Positions 18,928-27,907 of a stretch of DNA of 64,000 nt are shown piece by piece. The DNA lies in NCBI RefSeq assembly GCF_001314995.1, contig NZ_CP012938.1:2976001-3040000 (forward strand). Direction: 5' to 3'. Both the position numbers and the translations under genes were made by a program. The notes under the pieces were generated by a model. The model saw nothing but the letters and a program-made list of their open reading frames with translations. It made no database searches and was not told the origin of the DNA. Source of the DNA: Bacteroides ovatus. GTDB taxonomy: Bacteria; Bacteroidota; Bacteroidia; Bacteroidales; Bacteroidaceae. Each line of letters begins with the position of its first letter. Position 1 is the first letter of the stretch.

Positions 18928-20202
18928 TTATATATGCTGATATTTATCTAATTTTTCACGATAGTAGCTTTCTACATCTTTCCAGTGGTAATAAGGAGCT
19001 ACGTCTGTTTTCACCGGTAGTTTAGTTTCCTTTTCATTAAGTAATACTTTTACCAATACATCGTTACTTCCTTTTTTATGAAAAAAGACGAATTGCACGT
19101 TACTAGCCATCGGGAAAATATCATACGCTCTCCATTGTTCGGATAACTTTTCTACATCAGGGTAAGATTCACCATAATGATTCAGTTCCAATAAAGCGAC
19201 CAACGGTAACAGACAAGACTCATGGCCAAATCTTAAAGTGGCCTGCTTTTTACCTTCTTTCAAAGCAGCATCTGCCCTATCTAAAATATTACGTAACAAG
19301 TCGGCTTCCCGATAGGGCATCAAACCATCCGTTACAGGAGAACAAGCGTGTGTCAGATACCAATATAAGTTGTTACAGCTCCATAGATCATAACACTCTT
19401 CATCCGTGAAAAGAGAATATAGCTGCATATCTGTATCATGACTCTGCATATTACAAGCCAAATCAAAAAGACGTCTCATCAGGCGCGCTTCATCAACGTT
19501 TGCTTTGACATACGCTTCGTCTGTAAACAATGTTTTCATCAACCGTTCCGGACGTACATGGGTAGCCTCAAAATCTTTCTGAACCTTTTTCACTTTATCG
19601 GAACTAGCTATTTTACTCAAATCCTTAGCAGGAGGATTCATGTAATACATATCATGGTAACTTGCATCATTCTTGATACATAGATTAGGATTTATCGCCT
19701 GCAATTGGAGACACTCGGATGTCATGGATAATATACACCGGATGACAACTGTGGAACGGGCATCCACTTCTGTTCCATCCGCAAATATTTGTGGGAAATT
19801 AGTATACATACGCTTTGCAATTCCTCTGTGTTGGCGTGCTCCCACCGAAGTCAGTTCACCAAGACGACCTTCCGCCATATCAGCCATGCGCAAAACAATA
19901 TCCAGTGTGTTTTTACCTGTTGCAGTAAGTTTGTTTAAAGAATCGGCTTTTAATAAAGTTTGCTTGGGGAAACGATAATCATTCGGATCAATCAAATACC
20001 GTGAACCATGACGCATATATGTACTGATATAAAAAGGTTCGTACCCCTTAGGAGCAGCTGTCTGCTTGGCAGTAGGCGTGGGATATGCATAATAATTATT
20101 AGCGGATAAATACCGGTTTGCACGGATCTCTTCACGAGCAGTTTGCGCTTGTACCGTCCATACAAACAAGAGCAATAAAAAGATAGATGTGAGTTTTTTC
20201 AT
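18928..20202 (-). CDS. Histidine-family (clade 2) phosphatase, MINPP/phytase-like
   Basis: A secreted phosphatase of 424 residues from MKKLTSIF, with a signal peptide ending in VQAQ. The active-site motif MRHGSRYL is at about residues 63-70. The proton-donor motif reads GHES near residue 327, where phytases have HD and inositol polyphosphate phosphatases have HAE; a glutamate directly after the histidine is unusual. Bacteroides encode secreted MINPP-type enzymes acting on phytate, so inositol phosphate is the likely substrate, but a sugar phosphate is possible. It is the first gene of an operon with GH92. The start at 20202 gives the clean signal peptide. Confidence 0.85.
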   Translation of the reverse strand: MKKLTSIFLLLLFVWTVQAQTAREEIRANRYLSANNYYAYPTPTAKQTAAPKGYEPFYISTYMRHGSRYLIDPNDYRFPKQTLLKADSLNKLTATGKNTLDIVLRMADMAEGRLGELTSVGARQHRGIAKRMYTNFPQIFADGTEVDARSTVVIRCILSMTSECLQLQAINPNLCIKNDASYHDMYYMNPPAKDLSKIASSDKVKKVQKDFEATHVRPERLMKTLFTDEAYVKANVDEARLMRRLFDLACNMQSHDTDMQLYSLFTDEECYDLWSCNNLYWYLTHACSPVTDGLMPYREADLLRNILDRADAALKEGKKQATLRFGHESCLLPLVALLELNHYGESYPDVEKLSEQWRAYDIFPMASNVQFVFFHKKGSNDVLVKVLLNEKETKLPVKTDVAPYYHWKDVESYYREKLDKYQHI

Positions 20203-20236
20203 GATAGTATTATTCAATGTATTAATAGTTGTGCCA

Positions 20237-20244
20237 CAAAATTA
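20237..20244 (-). promoter_or_regulatory. Candidate -7 box for the phosphatase-GH92 operon
   Basis: TAATTTTG read on the minus strand, 35 bp before the phosphatase start. The -33 region is only T-rich, so this is a weaker call. Confidence 0.4.
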
Positions 20245-20359
20245 GAGATTTCTTCTCATTTAAAAGGATTTGATACAGACAAATATACTTAAATCTTAAA
20301 TGAAGGAAGTTCCTATTTATATGGATTCGCTGTGATAAAACAAAAATTCGTACGACTTA

Positions 20360-20392
20360 TTGAATAAATATCAACTCAATTATTTATCTTTG
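20360..20392 (+). promoter_or_regulatory. Bacteroides-type promoter of the sppA operon
   Basis: TTG at 20360-20362 and -7 box TATCTTTG at 20385-20392, spaced 22 bp, with the sppA ATG 41 bp downstream. Confidence 0.55.
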
Positions 20393-20432
20393 TTAGCTTA
20401 ATAACAAGCTGGCGCAAAAAACAATAAGTATA

Positions 20433-22211
20433 ATGAAAGATTTCTTGAAATTTACACTTGCCACGGTGACAGGTATCATTTTGTCAAGTATTGTATTATT
20501 TATAATCAGCATGGTAACGTTGTTTGGCATCATGTCTGCTTCGGACACGGAAACAATCGTAAAAAAGAATTCTGTAATGATGCTCGACTTAAACGGAACG
20601 TTGGTTGAACGTACGCAAGAAGATCCGCTGGGTATTTTATCACAGTTGTTGGGTGACGGATCTAACACGTACGGACTGGACGATATTCTTTCTTCTATCC
20701 AGAAGGCTAAAGAAAACGAAAATATTAAAGGGATTTATCTACAGGCAAACTCATTAGGCACCTCCTATGCTTCTTTGCAGGAAATCCGCAACGCACTGCT
20801 CGACTTCAAAGAAAGTGGAAAATTCGTTATTGCTTATGCAGACTCCTATACGCAGGGACTTTATTATCTTTCCAGTGCAGCCGATAAGGTGTTGCTCAAT
20901 CCCAAAGGAATGATTGAATGGCGGGGTATCGCCTCTGCTCCCCTGTTCTACAAAGATTTGCTGCAAAAAATAGGAGTTGAGATGCAGGTGTTCAAGGTAG
21001 GAACTTACAAATCTGCCGTAGAGCCGTTTATTGCTACGGAAATGAGTCCTGCCAACCGCGAACAGGTTACCACATTTATCACTTCTATCTGGGGGCAGGT
21101 TACGGAAGGGGTATCTACTTCACGCAATATTTCTGTAGACTCACTGAATGTTTATGCAGATCGCATGCTCATGTTCTATCCGGCAGAAGAGAGTATAAAA
21201 TGCGGATTGGCTGATACACTGATTTATCGCAATGATGTGCGCAATTATCTTAAGAAATTGGTAGAGATCAATGAAGATGATAATCTTCCTATATTAGGAT
21301 TGGGCGACATGATGAACGTAAGGAAAAATGTGCCGAAAGATAAAAGCGGTAATATCGTAGCTGTTTATTATGCATCCGGTGAGATTACAGACTATCCGAG
21401 CTCTGCAACTTCCGAAGACGGGATTGTCGGTTCGAAAGTCATTCGTGACCTGCGCAAATTGAAAGATAATGATGATGTGAAAGCTGTTGTACTCCGTGTC
21501 AACTCTCCAGGTGGAAGCGCTTTCGCCTCGGAACAAATCTGGCATGCTGTAAAAGAGCTGAAAACAAAGAAACCGGTCATTGTCTCTATGGGTGATTATG
21601 CTGCGTCAGGAGGTTACTACATCTCTTGCGTTGCCGATACGATTGTTGCAGAGCCTACTACCCTGACCGGTTCTATCGGAATCTTCGGTATGATTCCTAA
21701 TGTGAAAGGATTGACTGACAAAATCGGCTTAAGTTATGATGTCGTAAAAACGAATAAATACGCTGATTTCGGAAATATCATGCGTCCGTTTAACGAGGAT
21801 GAGAAATCATTGCTTCAAATGATGATAACTGAAGGATATGATACCTTTGTAACTCGTTGTGCCGAAGGACGTCACATGACGAAGGAAGCTATCGAGAAGA
21901 TTGCCGAAGGCCGTGTATGGACTGGGGAAACTGCTAAAGAACTGGGATTAGTAGACGAATTAGGTGGCATTGACAAGGCACTGGATATTGCTGTTGCAAA
22001 AGCCGGTATCGAAGGCTATACCGTTGTGTCTTATCCTGAGAAACAAGATTTCCTGTCTTCCCTGCTTGATACGAAACCGACGAATTATGTAGAATCACAA
22101 TTACTGAAAAGTAAATTAGGCGAGTACTACCAGCAATTCGGCTTACTGAAAAATCTGCAAGAACAATCCATGATTCAGGCACGTATTCCGTTCGAACTGA
22201 ATATAAAATAA
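20433..22211 (+). CDS. sppA: Signal peptide peptidase SppA, 67-kDa type
   Basis: Membrane-anchored serine protease that degrades cleaved signal peptides. The protein has 592 residues, the full length of the long double-domain form. One N-terminal membrane segment (about 8-33) is followed by two ClpP-like domains. The catalytic lysine is in VGTYKSAVEPF near residue 193 of the first domain. The serine is in GDYAASGGYYIS near residue 393 of the second. LRVNSPGGSAFASE matches the family. It starts a tight operon with lpxK 10 bp downstream. Confidence 0.95.
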   Translation: MKDFLKFTLATVTGIILSSIVLFIISMVTLFGIMSASDTETIVKKNSVMMLDLNGTLVERTQEDPLGILSQLLGDGSNTYGLDDILSSIQKAKENENIKGIYLQANSLGTSYASLQEIRNALLDFKESGKFVIAYADSYTQGLYYLSSAADKVLLNPKGMIEWRGIASAPLFYKDLLQKIGVEMQVFKVGTYKSAVEPFIATEMSPANREQVTTFITSIWGQVTEGVSTSRNISVDSLNVYADRMLMFYPAEESIKCGLADTLIYRNDVRNYLKKLVEINEDDNLPILGLGDMMNVRKNVPKDKSGNIVAVYYASGEITDYPSSATSEDGIVGSKVIRDLRKLKDNDDVKAVVLRVNSPGGSAFASEQIWHAVKELKTKKPVIVSMGDYAASGGYYISCVADTIVAEPTTLTGSIGIFGMIPNVKGLTDKIGLSYDVVKTNKYADFGNIMRPFNEDEKSLLQMMITEGYDTFVTRCAEGRHMTKEAIEKIAEGRVWTGETAKELGLVDELGGIDKALDIAVAKAGIEGYTVVSYPEKQDFLSSLLDTKPTNYVESQLLKSKLGEYYQQFGLLKNLQEQSMIQARIPFELNIK

Positions 22212-22221
22212 ACCGTAATAC

Positions 22222-23352
22222 ATGGACGAACACTTTATCAAGATACATAAGTGGCTCTACCCTGCCTCCTGGCTCTACGGAGCAGTGGTAATGATGAGAA
22301 ATAAACTCTTTGACTGGGAAGTTCTTCAATCAAAGAGTTTTGATATACCTATCATCAGCGTGGGTAATCTCGCTGTAGGAGGGACAGGAAAAACTCCACA
22401 CACTGAATATCTGATAAAGTTTCTTTGTAATCAATATAAGGTAGCTGTATTAAGCCGGGGATATAAACGGCACACGAAAGGTTATGTATTGGCAACTCCG
22501 GAAAGTACGGCAAGAAGCATTGGCGACGAACCTTACCAGATGCATCAAAAATTCCCGTCTGTCACAGTAGCTGTCGATGAAAAGCGTTGTCATGGCATAG
22601 AAAAGTTGCTTGCACTGCAAAAGCCTTCAATAGATGTTATCCTATTGGACGATGCTTTCCAGCACCGATACGTCAAACCGGGATTGAGTATTCTGTTAAC
22701 GGATTATCACCGATTATTCTGTGATGACACTTTGCTCCCCGCAGGACGGCTTCGTGAACCAATTAGCGGCAAGAATCGGGCGCAAATCGTTATTGTCACC
22801 AAATGCCCGCAAGACATCAAGCCTATTGATTATAACATTATCACGAAACGGCTGAACCTTTATCCATATCAACAGTTATTCTTCTCATCGTTCCGGTATG
22901 GTAACCTGCAACCAGTGTTCCCTACCATGTCTCCGGACACAAATGCAATTTCGACAAACCATGAGGTTGCTTTGTCCTCACTGACAAACACTGATATATT
23001 ATTGATGACGGGAATTGCCTCACCTGCCCCTATTCTCGAAAGACTGGAAGGTTGTACCAAACAAATAGATTTACTATCGTTTGACGATCACCACAATTTC
23101 ACTCATCGGGATATACAGCTTATCAAAGAACGGTTTCATAAACTGAAAGGAGAACACCGGTTGATTATTACCACCGAGAAAGATGCAACACGCCTGATTA
23201 ACCATCCGGCTTTGGACAAGGAATTGAAACCATTTATCTACGCCTTGCCTATTGAAATTGAAATATTACAAAATCAACAAGATAAATTTAACCAACATAT
23301 TATTGACTATGTTAGAGAAAATACAAGAAACCGCAGCTTATCTGAAAGGTAA
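22222..23352 (+). CDS. lpxK: Tetraacyldisaccharide 4'-kinase LpxK
   Basis: Inner-membrane kinase that adds the 4'-phosphate in lipid A synthesis. The protein has 376 residues. An N-terminal membrane-associated helix (HKWLYPASWLYGAVVMMRN) is followed by SVGNLAVGGTGKTPHTEYL with the P-loop at about 45-60, then ILLDDAFQHRYV and LLTDYHRLF...LLPAGRLREP, the LpxK signatures. The end of the gene overlaps the start of the next gene by 44 bp. Confidence 0.95.
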   Translation: MDEHFIKIHKWLYPASWLYGAVVMMRNKLFDWEVLQSKSFDIPIISVGNLAVGGTGKTPHTEYLIKFLCNQYKVAVLSRGYKRHTKGYVLATPESTARSIGDEPYQMHQKFPSVTVAVDEKRCHGIEKLLALQKPSIDVILLDDAFQHRYVKPGLSILLTDYHRLFCDDTLLPAGRLREPISGKNRAQIVIVTKCPQDIKPIDYNIITKRLNLYPYQQLFFSSFRYGNLQPVFPTMSPDTNAISTNHEVALSSLTNTDILLMTGIASPAPILERLEGCTKQIDLLSFDDHHNFTHRDIQLIKERFHKLKGEHRLIITTEKDATRLINHPALDKELKPFIYALPIEIEILQNQQDKFNQHIIDYVRENTRNRSLSER

Positions 23353-24118
23353 GATGCATACCAGTCCGGAAACTGCTATTATACTAGGCACCGGGCTTGG
23401 CAGTTTGGCAAACGAAATCACCGAGAAGTATGAAATAAAGTATTCGGATATCCCCAACTTCCCGGTATCTACCGTCGAAGGTCATAGCGGTAAGCTGATT
23501 TTCGGCAAACTAGGCAATAAGGATATCATGGCTATGCAGGGACGCTTCCACTATTACGAGGGTTATTCGATGAAAGAAGTAACTTTCCCTGTACGTGTCA
23601 TGCGTGAATTAGGTATCAAAACCTTGTTTGTATCCAATGCCAGTGGCGGTACAAATGCAGATTTCGAAATCGGTGACCTGATGATTATCACTGACCATAT
23701 CAACTATTTCCCCGAACATCCGCTTCGCGGAAAAAATATCCCTTACGGACCTCGCTTCCCGGACATGAGCGAAGCATACTGCAAGGAATTGATTAGTAAG
23801 GCTGACGAGATTGCCAAAGAAAAAGGAATTAAAGTACAACACGGAGTGTATATTGGTACGCAAGGTCCTACTTTCGAAACTCCTGCCGAATATAAATTAT
23901 TCCATATCCTTGGTGCTGATGCAGTTGGTATGTCTACCGTTCCGGAAGTTATCGTAGCCAACCATTGTGGTATCAAAGTTTTTGGTATTTCCGTCATTAC
24001 CGACTTAGGAGTAGAAGGAAAAATCGTAGAAGTAACACACGAAGAAGTTCAGAAAGCCGCTGACGCTGCTCAACCGAAAATGACCACGATCATGCGCGAA
24101 CTTATCAACCGTGCCTAA
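23309..24118 (+). CDS. Purine-nucleoside phosphorylase (trimeric type)
   Basis: Cleaves guanosine, inosine and their deoxy forms with phosphate in purine salvage. The protein has 269 residues from MLEKIQETAAYL. Signatures: ILGTGLGSLA at the phosphate site, PVSTVEGHSGKL, FVSNASGGTNADFEIGDL, GTQGPTFETPAEY and GADAVGMSTVPEVIVA. The start lies inside the lpxK reading frame. An earlier in-frame ATG at 23252 would add 19 residues unlike the family. Confidence 0.95.
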   Translation: MLEKIQETAAYLKGKMHTSPETAIILGTGLGSLANEITEKYEIKYSDIPNFPVSTVEGHSGKLIFGKLGNKDIMAMQGRFHYYEGYSMKEVTFPVRVMRELGIKTLFVSNASGGTNADFEIGDLMIITDHINYFPEHPLRGKNIPYGPRFPDMSEAYCKELISKADEIAKEKGIKVQHGVYIGTQGPTFETPAEYKLFHILGADAVGMSTVPEVIVANHCGIKVFGISVITDLGVEGKIVEVTHEEVQKAADAAQPKMTTIMRELINRA

Positions 24119-24134
24119 ACAATCATCCCGATTT

Positions 24135-25172
24135 ATGAGAACTGAAATAGCATCTCTCGGTGAGTTTGGTCTGATTGACCGCCTCACCGAGGGAATCAAA
24201 CTGGAAAACGAATCCAGCAAATATGGAGTGGGCGACGATGCCGCCGTTCTCTCCTACCCTTCAGAAAAGCAAGTACTGGTAACAACCGACCTGCTTATGG
24301 AAGGTGTGCATTTTGACCTGACTTATGTTCCCTTGAAGCATTTGGGATATAAATCAGCAGTAGTTAATTTCTCCGATATTTATGCCATGAACGGTACTCC
24401 CCGGCAGATTACGGTATCTCTTGGTCTTTCCAAGCGTTTCAGCGTGGAAGATATGGACGAACTTTATTCCGGTATCCGTCTGGCTTGCCAGCAATATAAT
24501 GTCGACATTGTGGGAGGCGATACCACTTCTTCCTTGACAGGCCTTGCTATCAGCATCACCTGTATTGGCGATGCCGACAAGGATAAAGTAGTTTACCGTA
24601 ATGGCGCCAAAGACACTGACCTGATCTGCGTCAGCGGCGACTTGGGGGCAGCCTATATGGGTTTACAACTCTTGGAACGTGAAAAAGTCGTATTGCAAGG
24701 TGATAAAGATGTCCAACCGGATTTCTCCGGCAAAGAGTATTTATTAGAACGCCAATTGAAACCGGAAGCGCGCAAAGATATCATTGAGAAATTGGCAGCC
24801 GCCAATATTGTCCCTACTTCTATGATGGACATTTCCGACGGCCTGTCATCAGAACTGATGCATATCTGCAAACAAAGCAATGCTGGTTGCCGCGTTTACG
24901 AGGAGCATATCCCAATCGATTATCAGACTGCTGTTATGGCTGAAGAGTTTAACATGAATCTTACGACTTGTGCCTTGAATGGTGGAGAAGATTATGAACT
25001 ACTCTTTACTGTTTCCATCGCCGATCATGAGAAAATTTCACAAATGGAAGGAGTTCGTCTCATCGGACATATTACCAAACCCGAACTTGGCTGTGCATTG
25101 ATTACCCGTGATGGACAAGAATTCGAACTAAAAGCACAGGGATGGAATCCATTAAAAGAAGATAAGCAATAG
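24135..25172 (+). CDS. thiL: Thiamine-monophosphate kinase ThiL
   Basis: Makes thiamine diphosphate from the monophosphate, the last step of the pathway. The protein has 345 residues from MRTEIASLGEFGLIDRL. Metal- and ATP-binding motifs: VGDDAAVL, VTTDLLMEGVHFDL, IVGGDTTSS, MMDISDGLSSEL and NGGEDYELLFT. The ATG at 24135, 16 bp after the previous stop, matches the usual ThiL N-terminus better than the in-frame ATG at 24111, which overlaps the phosphorylase. It is the last gene of the sppA operon. Confidence 0.95.
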   Translation: MRTEIASLGEFGLIDRLTEGIKLENESSKYGVGDDAAVLSYPSEKQVLVTTDLLMEGVHFDLTYVPLKHLGYKSAVVNFSDIYAMNGTPRQITVSLGLSKRFSVEDMDELYSGIRLACQQYNVDIVGGDTTSSLTGLAISITCIGDADKDKVVYRNGAKDTDLICVSGDLGAAYMGLQLLEREKVVLQGDKDVQPDFSGKEYLLERQLKPEARKDIIEKLAAANIVPTSMMDISDGLSSELMHICKQSNAGCRVYEEHIPIDYQTAVMAEEFNMNLTTCALNGGEDYELLFTVSIADHEKISQMEGVRLIGHITKPELGCALITRDGQEFELKAQGWNPLKEDKQ

Positions 25173-25209
25173 ATTTCATCACATACCTGAAATATTTTTC
25201 ATCTTATAC

Positions 25210-25255
25210 AACACTGATAATTAGCCGACTAACTTTTTATCAGTGTTTTTTATTT
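25210..25255 (+). terminator. Terminator of the sppA-thiL operon
   Basis: Arms 25210-25219 (AACACTGATA) and 25238-25247 pair over 10 bp, followed by TTTTATTT. It lies 37 bp after the thiL stop. Confidence 0.8.
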
Positions 25256-25264
25256 CCATAAGAC

Positions 25265-25294
25265 TTGCAGAATCCAAAAGTTTCACTACCTTTG
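25265..25294 (+). promoter_or_regulatory. Promoter of tRNA-Phe
   Basis: TTG at 25265-25267 and -7 box TACCTTTG at 25287-25294, 19 bp apart. The predicted start is near 25301, about 33 bp before the mature tRNA. Confidence 0.65.
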
Positions 25295-25333
25295 CAACCG
25301 CAAAAGAGATATTACCGGACCGAACAAGCATGA

Positions 25334-25406
25334 GGTGCCATAGCTCAGTTGGTAGAGCAAAGGACTGAAAATCCTTGTGTCCCCGGTTCGATTCCTGGTG
25401 GCACCA
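25334..25406 (+). tRNA. tRNA-Phe (anticodon GAA)
   Basis: A 73-nt cloverleaf. The acceptor arms GGTGCCA (25334-25340) and TGGCACC (25399-25405) pair fully with discriminator A. The D-arm reads TAGCTCAGTTGGTAGAGCA, and the anticodon stem AAGGA/TCCTT holds loop CTGAAAA with anticodon GAA. The T-loop is GGTTCGATTCC. CCA is not encoded. An integrase gene follows, so the 3' end may be an attachment site. Confidence 0.97.
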
Positions 25407-25429
25407 CTATCGATTCGGTAATTTCTCGG

Positions 25430-25469
25430 AACCCATTGAAATTCAGTCATTTCAATGGGTTTTCTTTTA
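25430..25469 (+). terminator. Terminator after tRNA-Phe
   Basis: Arms 25430-25440 (AACCCATTGAA) and 25451-25461 form a perfect 11-bp stem with a 10-nt loop, followed by TTTCTTTTA. Confidence 0.8.
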
Positions 25470-25519
25470 TACTCCAATACGCAAATTCTAGCCGATTCGA
25501 GTATCTGGAAATGTCCCAT

Positions 25520-25780
25520 TCGGTGGCTTTTTCAGAGTCCCTTTAAAAAACCACCGATTGCACTATATTTCACTCATTTACAATAATTTGCGCCAATCAT
25601 TTTTAGGAGCAAAAACATACTTTTGCATACCTGCTTGAATGTAATGGAAACAGCGAAAAAAGAAAAGCAAAAAAGATTCTTCCTTTACTGACAAATATAA
25701 GATGAAGGAAAACAAAGAGAATCTTAAAACTAAAAAAAACGATGGTTTTTCAGACCATGTCTACCAAAAAGCCACCGATT
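25520..25780. repeat. Three copies of an AAAAAgCCACCGA motif before the integrase
   Basis: Copies at 25545-25559 and 25766-25780 (direct) and 25520-25532 (inverted; TCGGTGGCTTTTT). The outer two are exact 13-bp reverse complements. They lie in the 450-bp gap between tRNA-Phe and the integrase ORF, where arm-type integrase sites would be expected. The rest of this gap shows no gene. Confidence 0.5.
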
Positions 25781-25862
25781 TTAACTTTTTTACCGACTTC
25801 CAACTCATCTTTCAAGTTGACAGAATAACTAATTGTATTTACCAACTTAAAGAAAAAAGGTT

Positions 25863-27098
25863 ATGAAACAAGGAACAATGAAGATTCTGTTTTTCGTTCT
25901 CAAAACGAAATTATTAAAAAATGGTGAAGCACCTATTCTAATGAGGATCACAATTAACGGTCAATACGAAGAAACACGAATCCAAAGAAGCGTTCCTCTC
26001 AAACTGTGGAACGCAGCCAAAGGATGTAGTAAAGGAAAAGACCGGGCTTCCAATGAACTCAACAGTTATTTATCTGAATTAGCCACGCGAGCATTGGAAA
26101 AGTATAAGGAACTTATACTGGAGCAGGCAATATCCACTCCCTCCTTAATATTAAAACGTGTATTCGGTAAGGATACGGAAATGCGTACCCTGCTTGGAGC
26201 AATACGACAAGAAATCAAGGAGATGGAGAAAGTTGTGAATATTGACTATGCACCAGTGACCATCAACCGTTACAAAAATGTACTGAAAAAACTCGAAAAT
26301 TCCATTCCTACATTTTATGACAAAGAAGATATTACTTTCCATGAACTCACTCCGGAATTCATAAAAGCCTTTGACCTTCATTTAAAAACAGAAGTCGGTT
26401 TATGCCGCAACACTATTGTACGATATATGAAATGTTTCAAGAAAATCACAAATATGGCACTGGCAAAAGGTTGGATGAAGAAAGATGCGTTTTATGGATA
26501 CAAAATGGAACAGGATGAAACAGCTCCTGTATTCCTCACATATGACGAATTACAGACCGTTATGAATAAGGAATTCACTATACCCCGACTGGCACTGGTA
26601 CGGGATATTTTCATTTTCGCCTGTTTCACCGGTCTGGCATTTGTCGATGTGTCCACGCTCAAAAAAGAAGATATGGTGCAAGATAATAATGGAGACTGGT
26701 GGATCAGAAAAGGAAGAATCAAACTGATGCATCGGCGTAAAGCATCTTCAATCTGTAACATACCTCTACTTCCCGTTCCGCTTGCCATACTAAAAAAGTA
26801 TGAAAATAATCCTGTCTGTATCAAAAAAGGATATTGTCTCCCAGTTCCCTGCAATCAGAAAATGAACAGCTATCTCAAAGAAATAGCAGATTTCTGCGGG
26901 ATTAAAAAAAATATCACCACTCATGTCGCCCGGCATACATTCGGGACTACCATTACGCTCGCTAACAATGTACCCCTACAAGATGTATCGGTTATGCTTG
27001 GGCATGCTTCCACACGAATGACGCAACATTACGCACGAGTAATGAATGCAAGCCTAAAGAAATCCATGATTCATGTTAAGGAGCAATTGACACAATAA
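25863..27098 (+). CDS. Tyrosine recombinase / integrase (Bacteroides mobile-element type)
   Basis: Site-specific recombinase of 411 residues. An N-terminal arm-binding domain (MKILFFVLKTKLLKNGEAPI) is followed by a SAM-like core-binding domain at about 105-205 and a catalytic domain at about 225-405 with THVARHTFGTT and MLGHASTRMTQHYARV, where H, R, H and the tyrosine nucleophile are visible. The first catalytic arginine position reads FTGLAFVDV, with alanine where many tyrosine recombinases have arginine; loss of this residue is known in IntDOT-type enzymes. It lies 457 bp after tRNA-Phe in the same direction, as in integrated islands. Confidence 0.93.
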   Translation: MKQGTMKILFFVLKTKLLKNGEAPILMRITINGQYEETRIQRSVPLKLWNAAKGCSKGKDRASNELNSYLSELATRALEKYKELILEQAISTPSLILKRVFGKDTEMRTLLGAIRQEIKEMEKVVNIDYAPVTINRYKNVLKKLENSIPTFYDKEDITFHELTPEFIKAFDLHLKTEVGLCRNTIVRYMKCFKKITNMALAKGWMKKDAFYGYKMEQDETAPVFLTYDELQTVMNKEFTIPRLALVRDIFIFACFTGLAFVDVSTLKKEDMVQDNNGDWWIRKGRIKLMHRRKASSICNIPLLPVPLAILKKYENNPVCIKKGYCLPVPCNQKMNSYLKEIADFCGIKKNITTHVARHTFGTTITLANNVPLQDVSVMLGHASTRMTQHYARVMNASLKKSMIHVKEQLTQ

Positions 27099-27119
27099 AT
27101 TAACGTGAGTTCGACAAAT

Positions 27120-27597
27120 TCAAAATAAGGCAAGCTGTATATCAATTGTTCTCGTAACATTGATACACGGCTTCTTTGGAAAACAGCAGTATGCTGCGAT
27201 TGCACCCAAGAGGTTGACAATGAAATTATCAAAGGTTCTATGTCTTGAATGTTCCACTTGTGATATATTCCTGAGTTCGTCATTAACGGTTTCTATAATG
27301 GTTCGTTTCCTAAGAAGGAGTTTGTCTGAAAGTGACATCAACGTTCCTTTCATATTGCTTTTTAACTTGGTTATAAGCTGTATGCCATTGACAAACAATC
27401 TTTGAAAGAGGTTCTTGCATACCCGTAAAGGAGTACTGTCAACGAAACTGATGCCTGTACATTTGCCTAAAAGTATCTTTTTGATAAACAAAGCCAACGG
27501 GATGGCCACCTCTTTTCCAATTCCACAAAGCGGTTATAAGAGACAGCCTTTGAAAAAAGGTGGCGCATATACATGCAGACCTTTTCTTGATAGAAAT
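27120..27597 (-). pseudogene. Decayed IS982-type transposase
   Basis: Reading right to left, the frame runs FYQEKVC...AVSYNRFVELEK up to about 27513. It then shifts by one base into VAIPLALFIKKILLGKCTGI, SFVDSTPLRVCKN and directly into LFVNGIQLITKLKSNMKG, IETVNDELRNISQVEHSRH and GAIAAYCCFPKKPCI. The jump from RVCKN to the LFVNG block removes about 90 residues of the transposase core usual in IS982 proteins. The 5' end is cut by the MITE boundary at 27598. One frameshift, one internal deletion and a missing N-terminus make it inactive. Confidence 0.8.
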
Positions 27598-27777
27598 GAG
27601 GCTGTCTCAAAATAGAAAAATGAGGTAGCCTTACTTATAATCTGTAAGTTGAAGTATAAGAATCCCCTTATTTTAGCCTTATTTCCTTATAAGAAAGGGC
27701 AAAATAAGGAGATTTTTTCTAAAGAGATTTCAATCTATAAGTTTTTCGTTCTTGAAATTCTATTTTGAGACAGCCTC
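27598..27777. mobile_element. 180-bp MITE with 18-bp terminal inverted repeats
   Basis: Perfect 18-bp ends: GAGGCTGTCTCAAAATAG at 27598-27615 and its reverse complement at 27760-27777. The A+T-rich interior has no ORF. The ends resemble those of full insertion sequences in Bacteroides, so it was probably moved by a transposase elsewhere in the genome. No clear target duplication was found. Together with the pseudogene and the IS66 left end it fills the gap 27098-27908. Confidence 0.75.
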
Positions 27778-27907
27778 CTTCTATTTACACAATCAGATGG
27801 ATAGTCCCATCCCGATATTAGTAACCATACTATTTTCCGCCACGCCAATTTTATCGGCTGTCTTTCAGCCGATAAAATAAAAATGCCCGTAAGAAAATAT
27901 TTTTGTT

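Noticed and set aside
23252..23308. Longer N-terminus for the purine nucleoside phosphorylase
   Set aside because: The added 19 residues (KLKYYKINKINL...) are low-complexity and unlike the family; the ATG at 23309 fits.
25286..25519. Minus-strand frame of 77 codons over the tRNA
   Set aside because: Runs through the tRNA-Phe gene on the opposite strand; such frames over tRNAs are artefacts.
27415..27615. Small plus-strand gene near the MITE
   Set aside because: Antisense to the IS982 remnant and running into the MITE end.
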